Below the pieces are notes generated by a model. That model had not been told where the DNA came from. It did not search any database and saw only the letters and a list, made by a program, of their open reading frames with translations. Positions 42,181 to 50,404 of a stretch of DNA of 64,000 bases are shown piece after piece. The translations under genes were made by a program, and so were the position numbers. The DNA lies in contig JAMXIF010001164.1 in assembly GCA_028583685.1 (NCBI GenBank), positions 3,775,373 through 3,839,372 of the forward strand, read 5' to 3'. This DNA is from Petaurus breviceps papuanus. Taxonomy: Eukaryota > Chordata > Mammalia > Diprotodontia > Petauridae. How positions within the stretch are numbered: the stretch's first letter is position 1; every line of letters begins with the position of its first letter.

Positions 42181-42184
42181 AATC

Positions 42185-42460
42185 AATAAAACACAGTGGG
42201 TAGAACAGTGGATGGAGCCCTGGACCCAGAGTCAAGAAAACCTGAGTTCAAATACAGCCTGAGACACTTACTAACTACGTGACCCTAGGAAAGTCATTTA
42301 AATTATGTCTGCCTCCATTTCCTCATCTCTAAAATGGAAATAATAATAGCAGTTACCTCTCAGGGTTATTGTGAGGCTAAAATGAAATAATATTTGTAAA
42401 GTGCTTTGGAAATCTTACAATGCTATGTAAATGCTAGCCATCATCACCCTCATCGTCATT
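42185..42460 (+). mobile_element. Nearly complete MIR-type CORE-SINE
   Basis: GTGGGTAGAACAGTGGATGG, TGAGTTCAAATACAGCCTGA, TACTAACTACGTGACCCTAG, CTCAGGGTTATTGTGAGGCT, GTAAAGTGCTTTGGAAATCT, ATGCTATGTAAATGCTAGCC. The best reference copy in the window. Confidence 0.88.
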
Positions 42461-42464
42461 ACTT

Positions 42465-42680
42465 CTGGAGACAAATCCTCAGCCCAAATGAGTAGACTGA
42501 ATGGTGGACATTTCAGACAGAATGGCTAGAGAATGTTTGGAGTATATGGGACAAGCACACCCTTCCTCCCAAACTTAGGACTTCTTCTTCCTTTTTAGTG
42601 CCATTACCTGTATCTATTAGATGGACTCCCTCCTTCCCACTGAAAAAAATTTCTTCCAAGATTCTCACCTTTAACAGAAA
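42465..42680. other. Short unassigned stretch
   Basis: Nothing recognised. Confidence 0.3.
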
Positions 42681-42684
42681 CACA

Positions 42685-42805
42685 AGATTTGGAACTAGAA
42701 AGCCCCTCAGTGAACTAATCCAACTTCTTCTCCTTTCATCAGCTGAGGTTATTAAGGCCCAGAGAGCACGACTTACCCAAGGTCAAACAAGCAATAAGCT
42801 ATGGA
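42685..42805 (-). mobile_element. MIR fragment, antisense
   Basis: ATTTGGAACTAGAAAGCCCC, CCAGAGAGCACGACTTACCC, AAGGTCAAACAAGCAATAAG. Confidence 0.6.
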
Positions 42806-42990
42806 ATATGGAAAGACTACTACTGATCTTGCAGCCTGAGGTCCTGGGATGGAAACCCATCATGGCCATGGATTCTGTCTGTGAGTTCATACCATGTTGC
42901 CTCCTTCCTGCTGATCACTTCCATAATGATAAGCACATGCCCTGCGCTTCTGTCAAGACTCTTTTGACATTCCTTCTGCTGAGTTTCTTT

Positions 42991-43070
42991 GGAAGGAAGG
43001 AAGGAAGGAAGGAAGGAAGGAAGGAAGGAAGGAAGGAAGGAAGGAAGGAAGGAAGGAAGGAAGGAAGGAA
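42991..43070. repeat. Pure (GGAA)20 microsatellite
   Basis: Eighty bases of uninterrupted GGAA. It generates GRKEGRKE frames on plus and FLPSFLPS frames on minus that are not genes. Confidence 0.98.
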
Positions 43071-43074
43071 AGAA

Positions 43075-43675
43075 GACCCTAGCCTGTGGAATGGCTGCCA
43101 TCCCCAACCTCCAGAGACCTCTGTGGGCATCACAGAATATTTCTGCTACCCCAGGTTTTAGGGTTCACTCCTGACCTTAGACCACTGGACAGTGCCAGGT
43201 AAAATATGGTATCCTAGGACTTAGGGCTAGATTGAGCTGTGGAGACCATTTGGCCCAAACTCCACATTTTACCAATGAGTTGCTTATGTAAAAGGGATAG
43301 TGCCCAGCAACACTTTTTTCTGAGATCATTTTCCAAATATTCAAGGAGAGGTGGTTTCATTAAAGAGCTTGTGTGTTTTTTTAAGACTTTCTAAGAGTGT
43401 TTTCTGACAATGACCTAACCGGGGCCCTATATCCCCTGCCATGATATGGCAGCTGATTCCCCCTTTAAAGCCAATGGAGGGAACGACTGATGATTTTTTT
43501 TTGCACTTTGTGAGCTGAGGATCTGGTATTTTTCAAAACTAAAACATTCTAACTGAAAATTGTCCTAAGAAAAAGGAAATGTTTCGATTTCAAATCCTTA
43601 ATTAAAACCATATTCATAATTCTTTGTATTTAAAGAGAAAGTTAGAGAAGAAATTTACTTTTGCACATCACAGAG
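43075..43675. other. Mostly unassigned; MIR3-like piece
   Basis: ATCCTAGGACTTAGGGCTAG and GTGGAGACCATTTGGCCCAA near 43211-43258 resemble an antisense MIR3 end. The rest is unrecognised. Confidence 0.35.
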
Positions 43676-43679
43676 ATTA

Positions 43680-43859
43680 TAATAAACACAGGGCTCTGCC
43701 AAAGGGATGCCTCCAGCTGCACTAGGAGAGCATGGGAGTGTACCAGGGCCGCAGCTCCGACAAGAGGAGGCCGAAGGCAGGATCATGTGCAGAGTGGCAA
43801 ACAATCCTAATGCAAAACTCATGCATCCTGTTGGAGCTCAGCCCTGCAGAGACAGTGCT

Positions 43860-43862
<3 letters not shown>
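43680..43862. other. GC-rich non-repetitive patch next to the gap
   Basis: About 180 bp with several CpG (CCGCAGCTCCGACAAGAGG, GGCCGAAGG, GTGCTCGCGC) and an octamer-like ATGCAAAAC, unlike the surrounding CpG-poor DNA. The frame from 43707 runs straight into (TC)n and cannot be trusted. Confidence 0.35.
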
Positions 43863-43908
<46 letters not shown>

Positions 43909-44008
43909 NNNNNNNNNNNNNNNNNNNNNNNNNNNNNNNNNNNNNNNNNNNNNNNNNNNNNNNNNNNNNNNNNNNNNNNNNNNNNNNNNNNNNNNNNNNN
44001 NNNNNNNN

Positions 44009-44057
<49 letters not shown>

Positions 44058-44142
44058 CTCTGTCTGTCTGTCTCACTGTATCTCTCTGTCTCTGTCTTTC
44101 TGTCTATCTGTCTCTCTCTCTCACACACACACACACACAGAA
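43863..44142. repeat. (TC)n/(AC)n repeat containing assembly gap
   Basis: TC units at 43863-43908, exactly 100 N at 43909-44008, TC again to 44053, degenerate TCTG units, then (CA)n at 44122-44140. True length is unknown. Confidence 0.97.
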
Positions 44143-44204
44143 GATGCACATACCACAGGCACATAGAAACACACAGACAGACACACAGAGTCATCTAAGA
44201 GCTA

Positions 44205-44340
44205 AGCTATTAAATGCTTTCCATGTGTTGGGCACTATAATAAGCACTAAGGCTAGAAAGAGAGGGGGAAAAGTCCCTCCCCTCAAGGAGCTTATATTCT
44301 GATGGGGGAGAAAACATGTGAACAAATAGGCAAACTAGAG
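44205..44340 (-). mobile_element. L2 3' end, antisense
   Basis: CATGTGTTGGGCACTATAAT, CCTCCCCTCAAGGAGCTTAT, ATTCTGATGGGGGAGAAAAC. Confidence 0.72.
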
Positions 44341-44344
44341 CTAC

Positions 44345-45585
44345 CCAGACAGACACACAGATACAGAAAAAGACAAAGATACCCAGACAGAAACATAGGT
44401 ACAATCACAGATGCAGTGACACTGATGAATACACAAACAGGACAAGCCAGAATTAGGAATTTGAGTGCATTCAGGGCAAAGGGGAAGAAGAATTCCCAGG
44501 ACATCGCACCATTTAAATCATTAAAAAAAATTTATTCTATGAAAAAAAAAATCCAAGCAATAATTAAGACAAATTCAGTAGAATAGGAAAGGAGATTAAT
44601 TAATTATATTAGAGGCTGATAACATTCTACTTTAATTATTCTTGTTAACCAGATACTTATCTCAACTGTTCATTTTTTTTTGCACTCTCTAAATTTCAGG
44701 ACCCTAGAAAAAAGTCCCAGCTACTCTATCCTGATTATGTTATGTACTGATATATCCGTGCCTTTGTAAATGGATAGACATATAAATACAAAAAGTTACA
44801 CCCACATTAGGGAAACTGTTTTTTAGGGAAGTTCGAAAATTCTAGCTCCTGCATTAACTCATGGATCTTATGGGCCACATGTATTTATTCTATAAAACTG
44901 GACTCTAGACCAGCAGCACCAGCAAGTAAGTGAGAGTTATCTCCCTGGGCCCTCCCACTGCTGAAATTATTTCAGTCTGATTTCTCCAAAGCCACCAATC
45001 TTCTACTGCCTCTCCCTACTTGAAGAGATTTTATTTTTGCCATATTTATTTTGCCAAAATGAGTTCTGGCAAAGTTTTATTTCAAATAGGTTGTGTTTCT
45101 TAAAACCATATATGTGTATCCATATATCCTTCCAAATGCCTAAGAAAAAAACTGCCTCAAATGTACAACTGCATGCATTAAAAAAAAGTTTAGCTTCCAC
45201 CTAGCTGCATAGGAAGAATGGGATAATCTCTCCAAGTCCCCCAGCAGCAGCCACTGGACACCTATTCCACAAATGGCCGTCTACTAGCCCTCATGGAGAG
45301 AGACACCAAAGACAAAGCAAGTCTTTGTTTTTGAAGAACCAGAACGAACACACAGGGAAAAACCTTAAGAACTGTCTGAAATATGTAAGCAAATGTAAAC
45401 TGAACATTTACATGAGCAGGGGAAAAATCAGAATCAAGTAGAGTTAAACAAGAAAAGTTTCTGGGAAAATGTGAGTTTTAAAGACAGAAACAAGAGAGAG
45501 GCATGAATTGGTGGGAAACCGCTAAAGGAGCTTTTCAGGTTCAGAAAGTGGTCATGCAAATAAACACAGAGAAGGGAAATTCAAG
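44345..45585. other. No gene; unassigned sequence
   Basis: No repeat family or exon recognised. ACAGACACACAGATAC-type simple sequence at 44346-44420. Confidence 0.35.
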
Positions 45586-45587
45586 TA

Positions 45588-45690
45588 GTAGATGGAAGTC
45601 TAACCTTGGACTCTGACCCACACCAGGTGTGTGACCCTGGGCAAGTCATTTTAGACTCTCAGAACTCTCTTAGGCTATAATGTGTGTAAG
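45588..45690 (+). mobile_element. MIR fragment
   Basis: CTTGGACTCTGACCCACACC, AGGTGTGTGACCCTGGGCAA, GTCATTTTAGACTCTCAG. Confidence 0.6.
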
Positions 45691-45694
45691 AGTT

Positions 45695-46085
45695 GCTGAT
45701 CTATGTCAATGGAAGGAAATTCCATACCAGAAATTCCCAATATCTACACAGTCACAGAAAAAAACTACCCCCAAAATAGTGTTAATGTCTATCTACTGCC
45801 ACTGGAAAGAGGTCCATTCACTATTCCTTTGACATCAAAGACTGAAACTCCCCTCTACAGACCCAGCCACCACTGACCCTATAGAGATCAGGGCCCCCAC
45901 AACTGCTGAGGAGGAAGAAGCAGGCCAGTGTAGCCTGGAGAAGAGATGGGTTGGGAAGGACTGGGCCGTTTGAGAGGTTTAAAAATTGAACTAATTATTC
46001 TCTGTAATGAGTAATTGACCGCAGTCATCTCAAGTGTGGTCACCTCCACAGGAAAAAGCCCTTGGTTACATCTCTGCCTTGAGAT
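45695..46085. other. No gene; unassigned sequence
   Basis: Nothing recognised. Confidence 0.3.
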
Positions 46086-46089
46086 CATC

Positions 46090-46206
46090 ACTCAGTTAGA
46101 GAATTAGGAATGTTTGCCTTCAAGAATGAAAGACTGAGCGACAAAGCCAAGACGGACAGAGCAGCTTCAAATATGTAAGTAGCTGGTAGCTAGAAGAGAG
46201 AGTATT
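46090..46206 (+). mobile_element. CR1/L3 fragment (left part of a split copy?)
   Basis: GGAATGTTTGCCTTCAAGAA, GAAAGACTGAGCGACAAAG, GCAGCTTCAAATATGTAAGT follow the CR1 C-terminal order; the matching 3' end lies at 47190-47372. Confidence 0.5.
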
Positions 46207-46460
46207 GTTGGTCAGTCATTTCAGCTGTGTCTGACTCTCTGTGACCCCATTTGGGAGGGGGGGGCAGGGAGATTTCTTGGTAAATATATTGGAGTGGTTT
46301 GCTATTTCCTTCTTCAGCTCATTTTACAGATGAGGACACTGAGGCAAACAGGGTTAAGTGACTTGCCACAGTCACCCAGCTGGTGAATGTCTAAGGATTT
46401 GAACTCATGGGAATGAATCTTCCTGATTCTATGCATTATGGTGCCACCTAGTTGTCTCAG
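46207..46460 (-). mobile_element. Mar1-type SINE, antisense
   Basis: TTGGTCAGTCATTTCAGCTG, TGTCTGACTCTCTGTGACCC, CAGATGAGGACACTGAGGC, head ending GTGCCACCTAGTTGTC. It contains an expanded G run. Confidence 0.9.
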
Positions 46461-46578
46461 CTGGCTGTCCTTCATTTTCAAAGAGGACCATGACGACGCC
46501 ATGACTTGGATTTAAATGAGGGAGGGCTATGGAAGGTCACCAGTTTCATTCTCTCCTCCATAGCCATCTGGGTCCAGA
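46461..46578 (-). mobile_element. RTE-clade LINE 3' end, antisense
   Basis: TGTCCTTCATTTTCAAAGAG, GACCATGACGACGCCATGAC, TTAAATGAGGGAGGGCTATG, ATAGCCATCTGGGTCCAGAC. The same 3' end occurs in sense at 60645-60790. Confidence 0.7.
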
Positions 46579-46682
46579 CTAGCTTTACTGAGCCTCAGAC
46601 AGCAGGAAAAAGAGAAGCAACGAGAAGAAACTGCAGAGAGGAAGTCTGAAGATTGTTTTAAGAAAAAAATTGTCAGCAATTG

Positions 46683-46893
46683 GAGCAGTGGTTCTCCAAG
46701 GGTGGTCTGTTGGCCCTTAGGGGTCCCCAAGACTCTTTGAGGGGGGCATGAGGCCAAAACTATTTTCATAATAATACTAAGATATTTAAATTTCTAATAT
46801 AGTAAATTTTAACAGATATAACCCACATAAACAATAGCTCTTTGGGAGGTCTGAAGTAATTTTTAAGAGAGCAAAAGAGATCTGAGATAGAAA
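46683..46893 (+). mobile_element. hAT-type DNA element, internally deleted
   Basis: CAGTGGTTCTCCAAGGGTGG (hAT end), GGTCCCCAAGACTCTTTGAG, GGCCAAAACTATTTTCATAA, then after a deletion CAGATATAACCCACATAAAC and TAATTTTTAAGAGAGCAAAA. The right inverted end is lost. Confidence 0.7.
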
Positions 46894-46914
46894 TAGAAAG
46901 GAGTCACTAAATTT

Positions 46915-47172
46915 TCATTCAGTCATTTTTCAGTTGTGTCTGACTCTTCATGAACCCATTTGGGGTCTTCTTCTTGGCAGAAGGTCCTGAAGTAATTTGC
47001 CATTACCTTCTCCAGCTCATTTTACAGATGAGGAAACTGAGGGAAAGAGGATTCAGTGACTTGTCCAATGTCACAGAGGCAGTAAGTGTCTGAGGCTGGA
47101 TTTGAACTCAGGAAGATGAGTTTTCCTGGTCTGCGCCTGGCACTCTATCCACTATGCCACCTCCATGCCCCA
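46915..47172 (-). mobile_element. Mar1-type SINE, antisense
   Basis: TTCAGTTGTGTCTGACTCTT, CCCATTTGGGGTCTTCTTCT, CAGATGAGGAAACTGAGGG, AGTAAGTGTCTGAGGCTGGA, TCCACTATGCCACCTCCATG. Confidence 0.9.
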
Positions 47173-47189
47173 AATGAATTAGAATCATC

Positions 47190-47372
47190 CAAAAAGGCAA
47201 TGCACTGCCTTGGAATGCAGGAAGGGACTCTCCCTCACTGGAGGTCTTCAAGTGGAACCTAGGAGACCAGACACCCAGAAAGCTGTAGATGGGATTTTCT
47301 GTCCAGGCAGTAGTTGGATTAGACAGGCTCTGGGTGCGGTCCCTCTCAACTCAGAGATTCTATGGTTTTGAG
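47190..47372 (+). mobile_element. CR1/L3 3' end
   Basis: CTGCCTTGGAATGCAGGAAG, CCCTCACTGGAGGTCTTCAA, GTTGGATTAGACAGGCTCTG, CAACTCAGAGATTCTATGG. Confidence 0.75.
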
Positions 47373-47374
47373 AT

Positions 47375-47732
47375 AACATATGAGTGAATAAATGTTATGT
47401 CCTTGTGAGCAGCTCCCAACCTTCACCCTCATATGCTCTCTGACTGCCCTTCTAGACTCTGCCCATTTTGTTCTTGCAGATGATTCAGAACCCCTCTGGG
47501 GTTTTTTACATTCTTCCCAGTTTGTCAACACTACTTAGAGTCTTCAACCACCTTTTGGCCAATATTCCCCAGGGAGCATCGTTTGCTACTCCACCAGTCT
47601 TCTGTAAGCACTGAACATTCAGACACCCTCCCAAAAAATCAGAGCCGTCTGAGGATGGAACGAGAAACCCAGACTGAGAGGGAAACTTTCTCCTGGTGAA
47701 CAGGACACCAGAAGACTTGGAGGAGATCAAGA
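47375..47732. other. No gene; unassigned sequence
   Basis: Open short frames on both strands (47506-47730 minus; about 44 codons from 47480 plus after an acceptor-like TTTTGTTCTTGCAG) without recognisable products. Confidence 0.3.
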
Positions 47733-47734
47733 GA

Positions 47735-48140
47735 TGGGAGGGACCTCAGGAGCCATCTATCCCAAACCCCTCATTTAAAGGAGCCCAGGAAGGGCTTGCC
47801 TAAGATTGTACAGATAGCATGTGTCTGATCATCTGATCCCAAACCCTCATCTGGCAGATTCGGAAACCGAGGTCAAAAAAGGCAAAGTGTCTTGTTTATT
47901 GTTCCACTGCTAGATAGTGGTGAAAACCTGGACTAATATCCAGATCTACTGACTATTAGTCTTAAGTATCTTTTCTTACACCACACTGCCTACTATTGGC
48001 CAGCTCCCTCAAGTCCCGTCCTATGGGCCATGGAATGTGAATCAAAGACTGAGACTTGGAATGAACCTCAGAGATGACCCAGTCTAACTCATTTTTTTCA
48101 CAGGTGAGGAAATTGAGGCAAAAAGTGACTGAATCTCCTG
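47735..48140 (-). mobile_element. MIR-type relics, antisense
   Basis: 47735-47830 (GGGAGGGACCTCAGGAGCCA), 47850-47990 (GCAGATTCGGAAACCGAGG) and 48045-48135 (GGTGAGGAAATTGAGGCA). Confidence 0.6.
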
Positions 48141-48154
48141 ATGACCAAAGAACT

Positions 48155-49035
48155 ACACCAGGAGAAATCACTAATAATTAGAGAAATGAAAACTAAAGAA
48201 ATTCTGAAATTCTTCCTCACACCCATCAGATGGGCAAAAAAAAATGACAAAGGACAAATGTTAGGGGTGTTTCAGGAAAGTAGGCACAAGAGATGTTATT
48301 ACCAAGACTATACCCCAGAGCAATCACAGGAAGAAGAAAAGGACTTATATGTACAGAAATTTTTATAGCAGTCTTTTTTTTAGTGGCAAAGAACTGGAAA
48401 CTAAGAGGGTACCCATCAATTAGAATAGTTAAACAAATTATGTTACATTAATGTAATGGAATATTATTGTGCTTCAAGAAATGACAACAGACAGTTTCAG
48501 AGAAACCTGAGAGGATTTATATTAACCTATACAGAAAAAAGTGGGCAGAACCAGGATAATAATTTATACAATAGCAACATTGTTAAGACAAACGACTTTG
48601 AAAGACTTGATCAATACATTGACCAACTATGATTACAAATGACATGATGAATTATGCTACCCGTTTCTTTTTTTTTTTTTTGCTTTTTGAAGGGGAGAAG
48701 ATAGGGCAATTGGGGTTAAATGACATGTCCAAGGTCACAAGCTAGTTTTTTTGCGTGTGGGTCTGTTACGTGTCTAAGGCCGAATTTGAACTCAGGTCCT
48801 CCTGACTCCTGGCCAGTGCTCTCTACTCACTGTGCCACCTAGCCGCCCCACTACCCATTTCTTGATGTGCAGAAGTGGATGGACGCAAAATGAAGAATGA
48901 GATATGTTTTTTGGACATGGACTATGTGAAAATATATTTTGCTTGACTATACACATTTGTTACAAGGATTTTTTTTTTCTAAACTGGGGATGGGGTGGGA
49001 GGGAGAGAAAATAAATGCTCATTAATTAGGAAATT
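48155..49035 (+). mobile_element. L1 LINE 3' end with nested SINE
   Basis: AATTAGAGAAATGAAAACTA, TCCTCACACCCATCAGATGG, GTACCCATCAATTAGAATAG, ACTTTGAAAGACTTGATCAA, then after the SINE TGTGAAAATATATTTTGCTT and GATGGGGTGGGAGGGAGAGA. Right boundary is A-rich. Confidence 0.8.
48670..48850 (-). mobile_element. tRNA-headed SINE (family A), antisense, in L1
   Basis: T-rich start, GCTTTTTGAAGGGGAGAAG, GGTCCTCCTGACTCCTGGCC and head GCCACCTAGCCGCCCC. Target duplication CTACCCRTTTCTT at 48657-48669 and 48851-48863. Confidence 0.93.
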
Positions 49036-49129
49036 GAAAAAGGAAATTTGGAAAAAGATTCATGTCCACTCTCGCCTATTGTATTGTTTGAAATGACATT
49101 ATATTGGAGAGGGCTCCAATATATGTAAT

Positions 49130-49300
49130 ACAATATAATAATAATGTTATATAATGGTAAACATATGGGTTTGGGAATTTGAAGACCTGGGTTTAAGTCC
49201 TACGTGGCCCTGCCATGTCATCAACCTCTCTGAATCTCAGTTTCCTCATTTGTAAAATGGGAATAATAATAATAATAATAATATCCTCAATCACTGGAAG
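49130..49300 (+). mobile_element. MIR-type CORE-SINE
   Basis: AAGACCTGGGTTTAAGTCCT, CAACCTCTCTGAATCTCAGT, TTTGTAAAATGGGAATAATA with an expanded (AAT)n. Confidence 0.75.
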
Positions 49301-49339
49301 GAGAGTGTTTTATAAAACTTAAAAGTGCTCTAGAATTAT

Positions 49340-49520
49340 AAATGTAAAATTGGAAGGGACCTCAGTGGTCATCTAATCTAACTTCATTTAACAGATGAGG
49401 AAACTGACAACCAAAGAGCCTAACTGACTTACCCACAGTCACATTGGTAGTAAATAGCAGAAGGGGATTAGAACTCAGGTCCAGAGACGACAATGTTAGC
49501 AGACTTTCCACTAAACTACA
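49340..49520 (-). mobile_element. MIR-type CORE-SINE, antisense
   Basis: AAATTGGAAGGGACCTCAGT, ACAGATGAGGAAACTGACAA, GATTAGAACTCAGGTCC. Confidence 0.75.
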
Positions 49521-49608
49521 AAAGGTGAACAATTATCCTTTCACTATAATAAATAAAAGCACTCTATAGTTATTCTCTCTCCTCTTCTTTAAGATCTTCC
49601 ATCTTAAG

Positions 49609-49769
49609 CACCAGTGTCAAACTCAAACAGAAACAGCCACCAGATTGTATGTAAGGATCCCTGTCTGCCACATATTGACTTAGAAAACCACATAATAACA
49701 TTATCTATGCTCGACTGTATTTTTACTTAGTTAAATAATTACCAACTACCATCATGTTTGACACCTCTG
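49609..49769 (+). mobile_element. Short non-autonomous hAT-like element with target duplication
   Basis: CACCAGTGTCAAACTCAAAC at left, CATGTTTGACACCTCTG at right. Flanks ATCTTAAG (49601-49608) and CTCTCAAG (49770-49777) match at six of eight and keep the hAT NTNNNNAN pattern. Confidence 0.78.
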
Positions 49770-49779
49770 CTCTCAAGGT

Positions 49780-50335
49780 TTGATTTCAAGGTTGAGCTGA
49801 GGATGAGAGGAAAAAGCAAACCATGCCAGGGCCCTCTGTCCTCTACAGAAGTCAGGGCTCTAAGCCAAAGTGTGGATGACTAACTTAACCAATCGGCTGG
49901 ATTCACAGGCAGGGCCAGGAGGGCACATTATTGTTACTGGACACTATGGGCCCTTAGGCCGACTTCAGCCCAAAAGCCCTTACAGTACAGGCTCCTTATC
50001 CAATCCTTGTGTAGCTTTTGACCTCTGAATGTCACTAACTTGGTTACTACAAATGTAATCTTTTCTCACAGCTGTTATGGGCTTCTATCTGGCTTGTAGT
50101 AGGCATGGTTTACCTATTCCTCCCCAACCACAATCATTCCCCATTTCTGAAAGGATCAGAAATGAGAATATACAGCAGGGGACTGTGTAATGTCTATTGC
50201 CCTAAATATAAGTAAATGGACTTTCAAAAGCCAGTTAAAAGGTATTCTTCAATTTAATTTGTTCATACTTTAAAATGCCCAAGGATTTTATGAAGATAGT
50301 AAAACTAAACAGGGCTTTATTTTTAAAGTTAATGA
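49780..50335. other. Non-repetitive island
   Basis: Nothing recognised. 50195-50330 has a MEF2-type CTAAATATAA and AT-rich cores. Confidence 0.35.
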
Positions 50336-50339
50336 CTGT

Positions 50340-50400
50340 ATTCACTCATTCATTCATTCAGCAAATATTTACCTTTTTACTATGTACTAAATAGAAAAGA
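50340..50400 (-). mobile_element. L2 3' fragment, antisense
   Basis: CATTCATTCATTCAGCAAAT, ATTTACCTTTTTACTATGTA. Confidence 0.6.
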
Positions 50401-50404
50401 GATT

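Noticed and set aside
42598-43174. Long frames with GRKEGRKE or FLPSFLPS repeats.
   Set aside because: They are translations of (GGAA)n. The same applies to 5484-5938.
43707-44198. Long SLSLSL / ERERER frames across the N gap.
   Set aside because: They are (TC)n translated through unknown bases; no protein can be inferred.
47480-47612. Acceptor-like TTTTGTTCTTGCAG followed by 44 open codons starting MIQNPSGVFYILPSL.
   Set aside because: The opposite strand is equally open over the same bases, the donor context (TCT|GTAAGC) is weak and no partner exon is visible.
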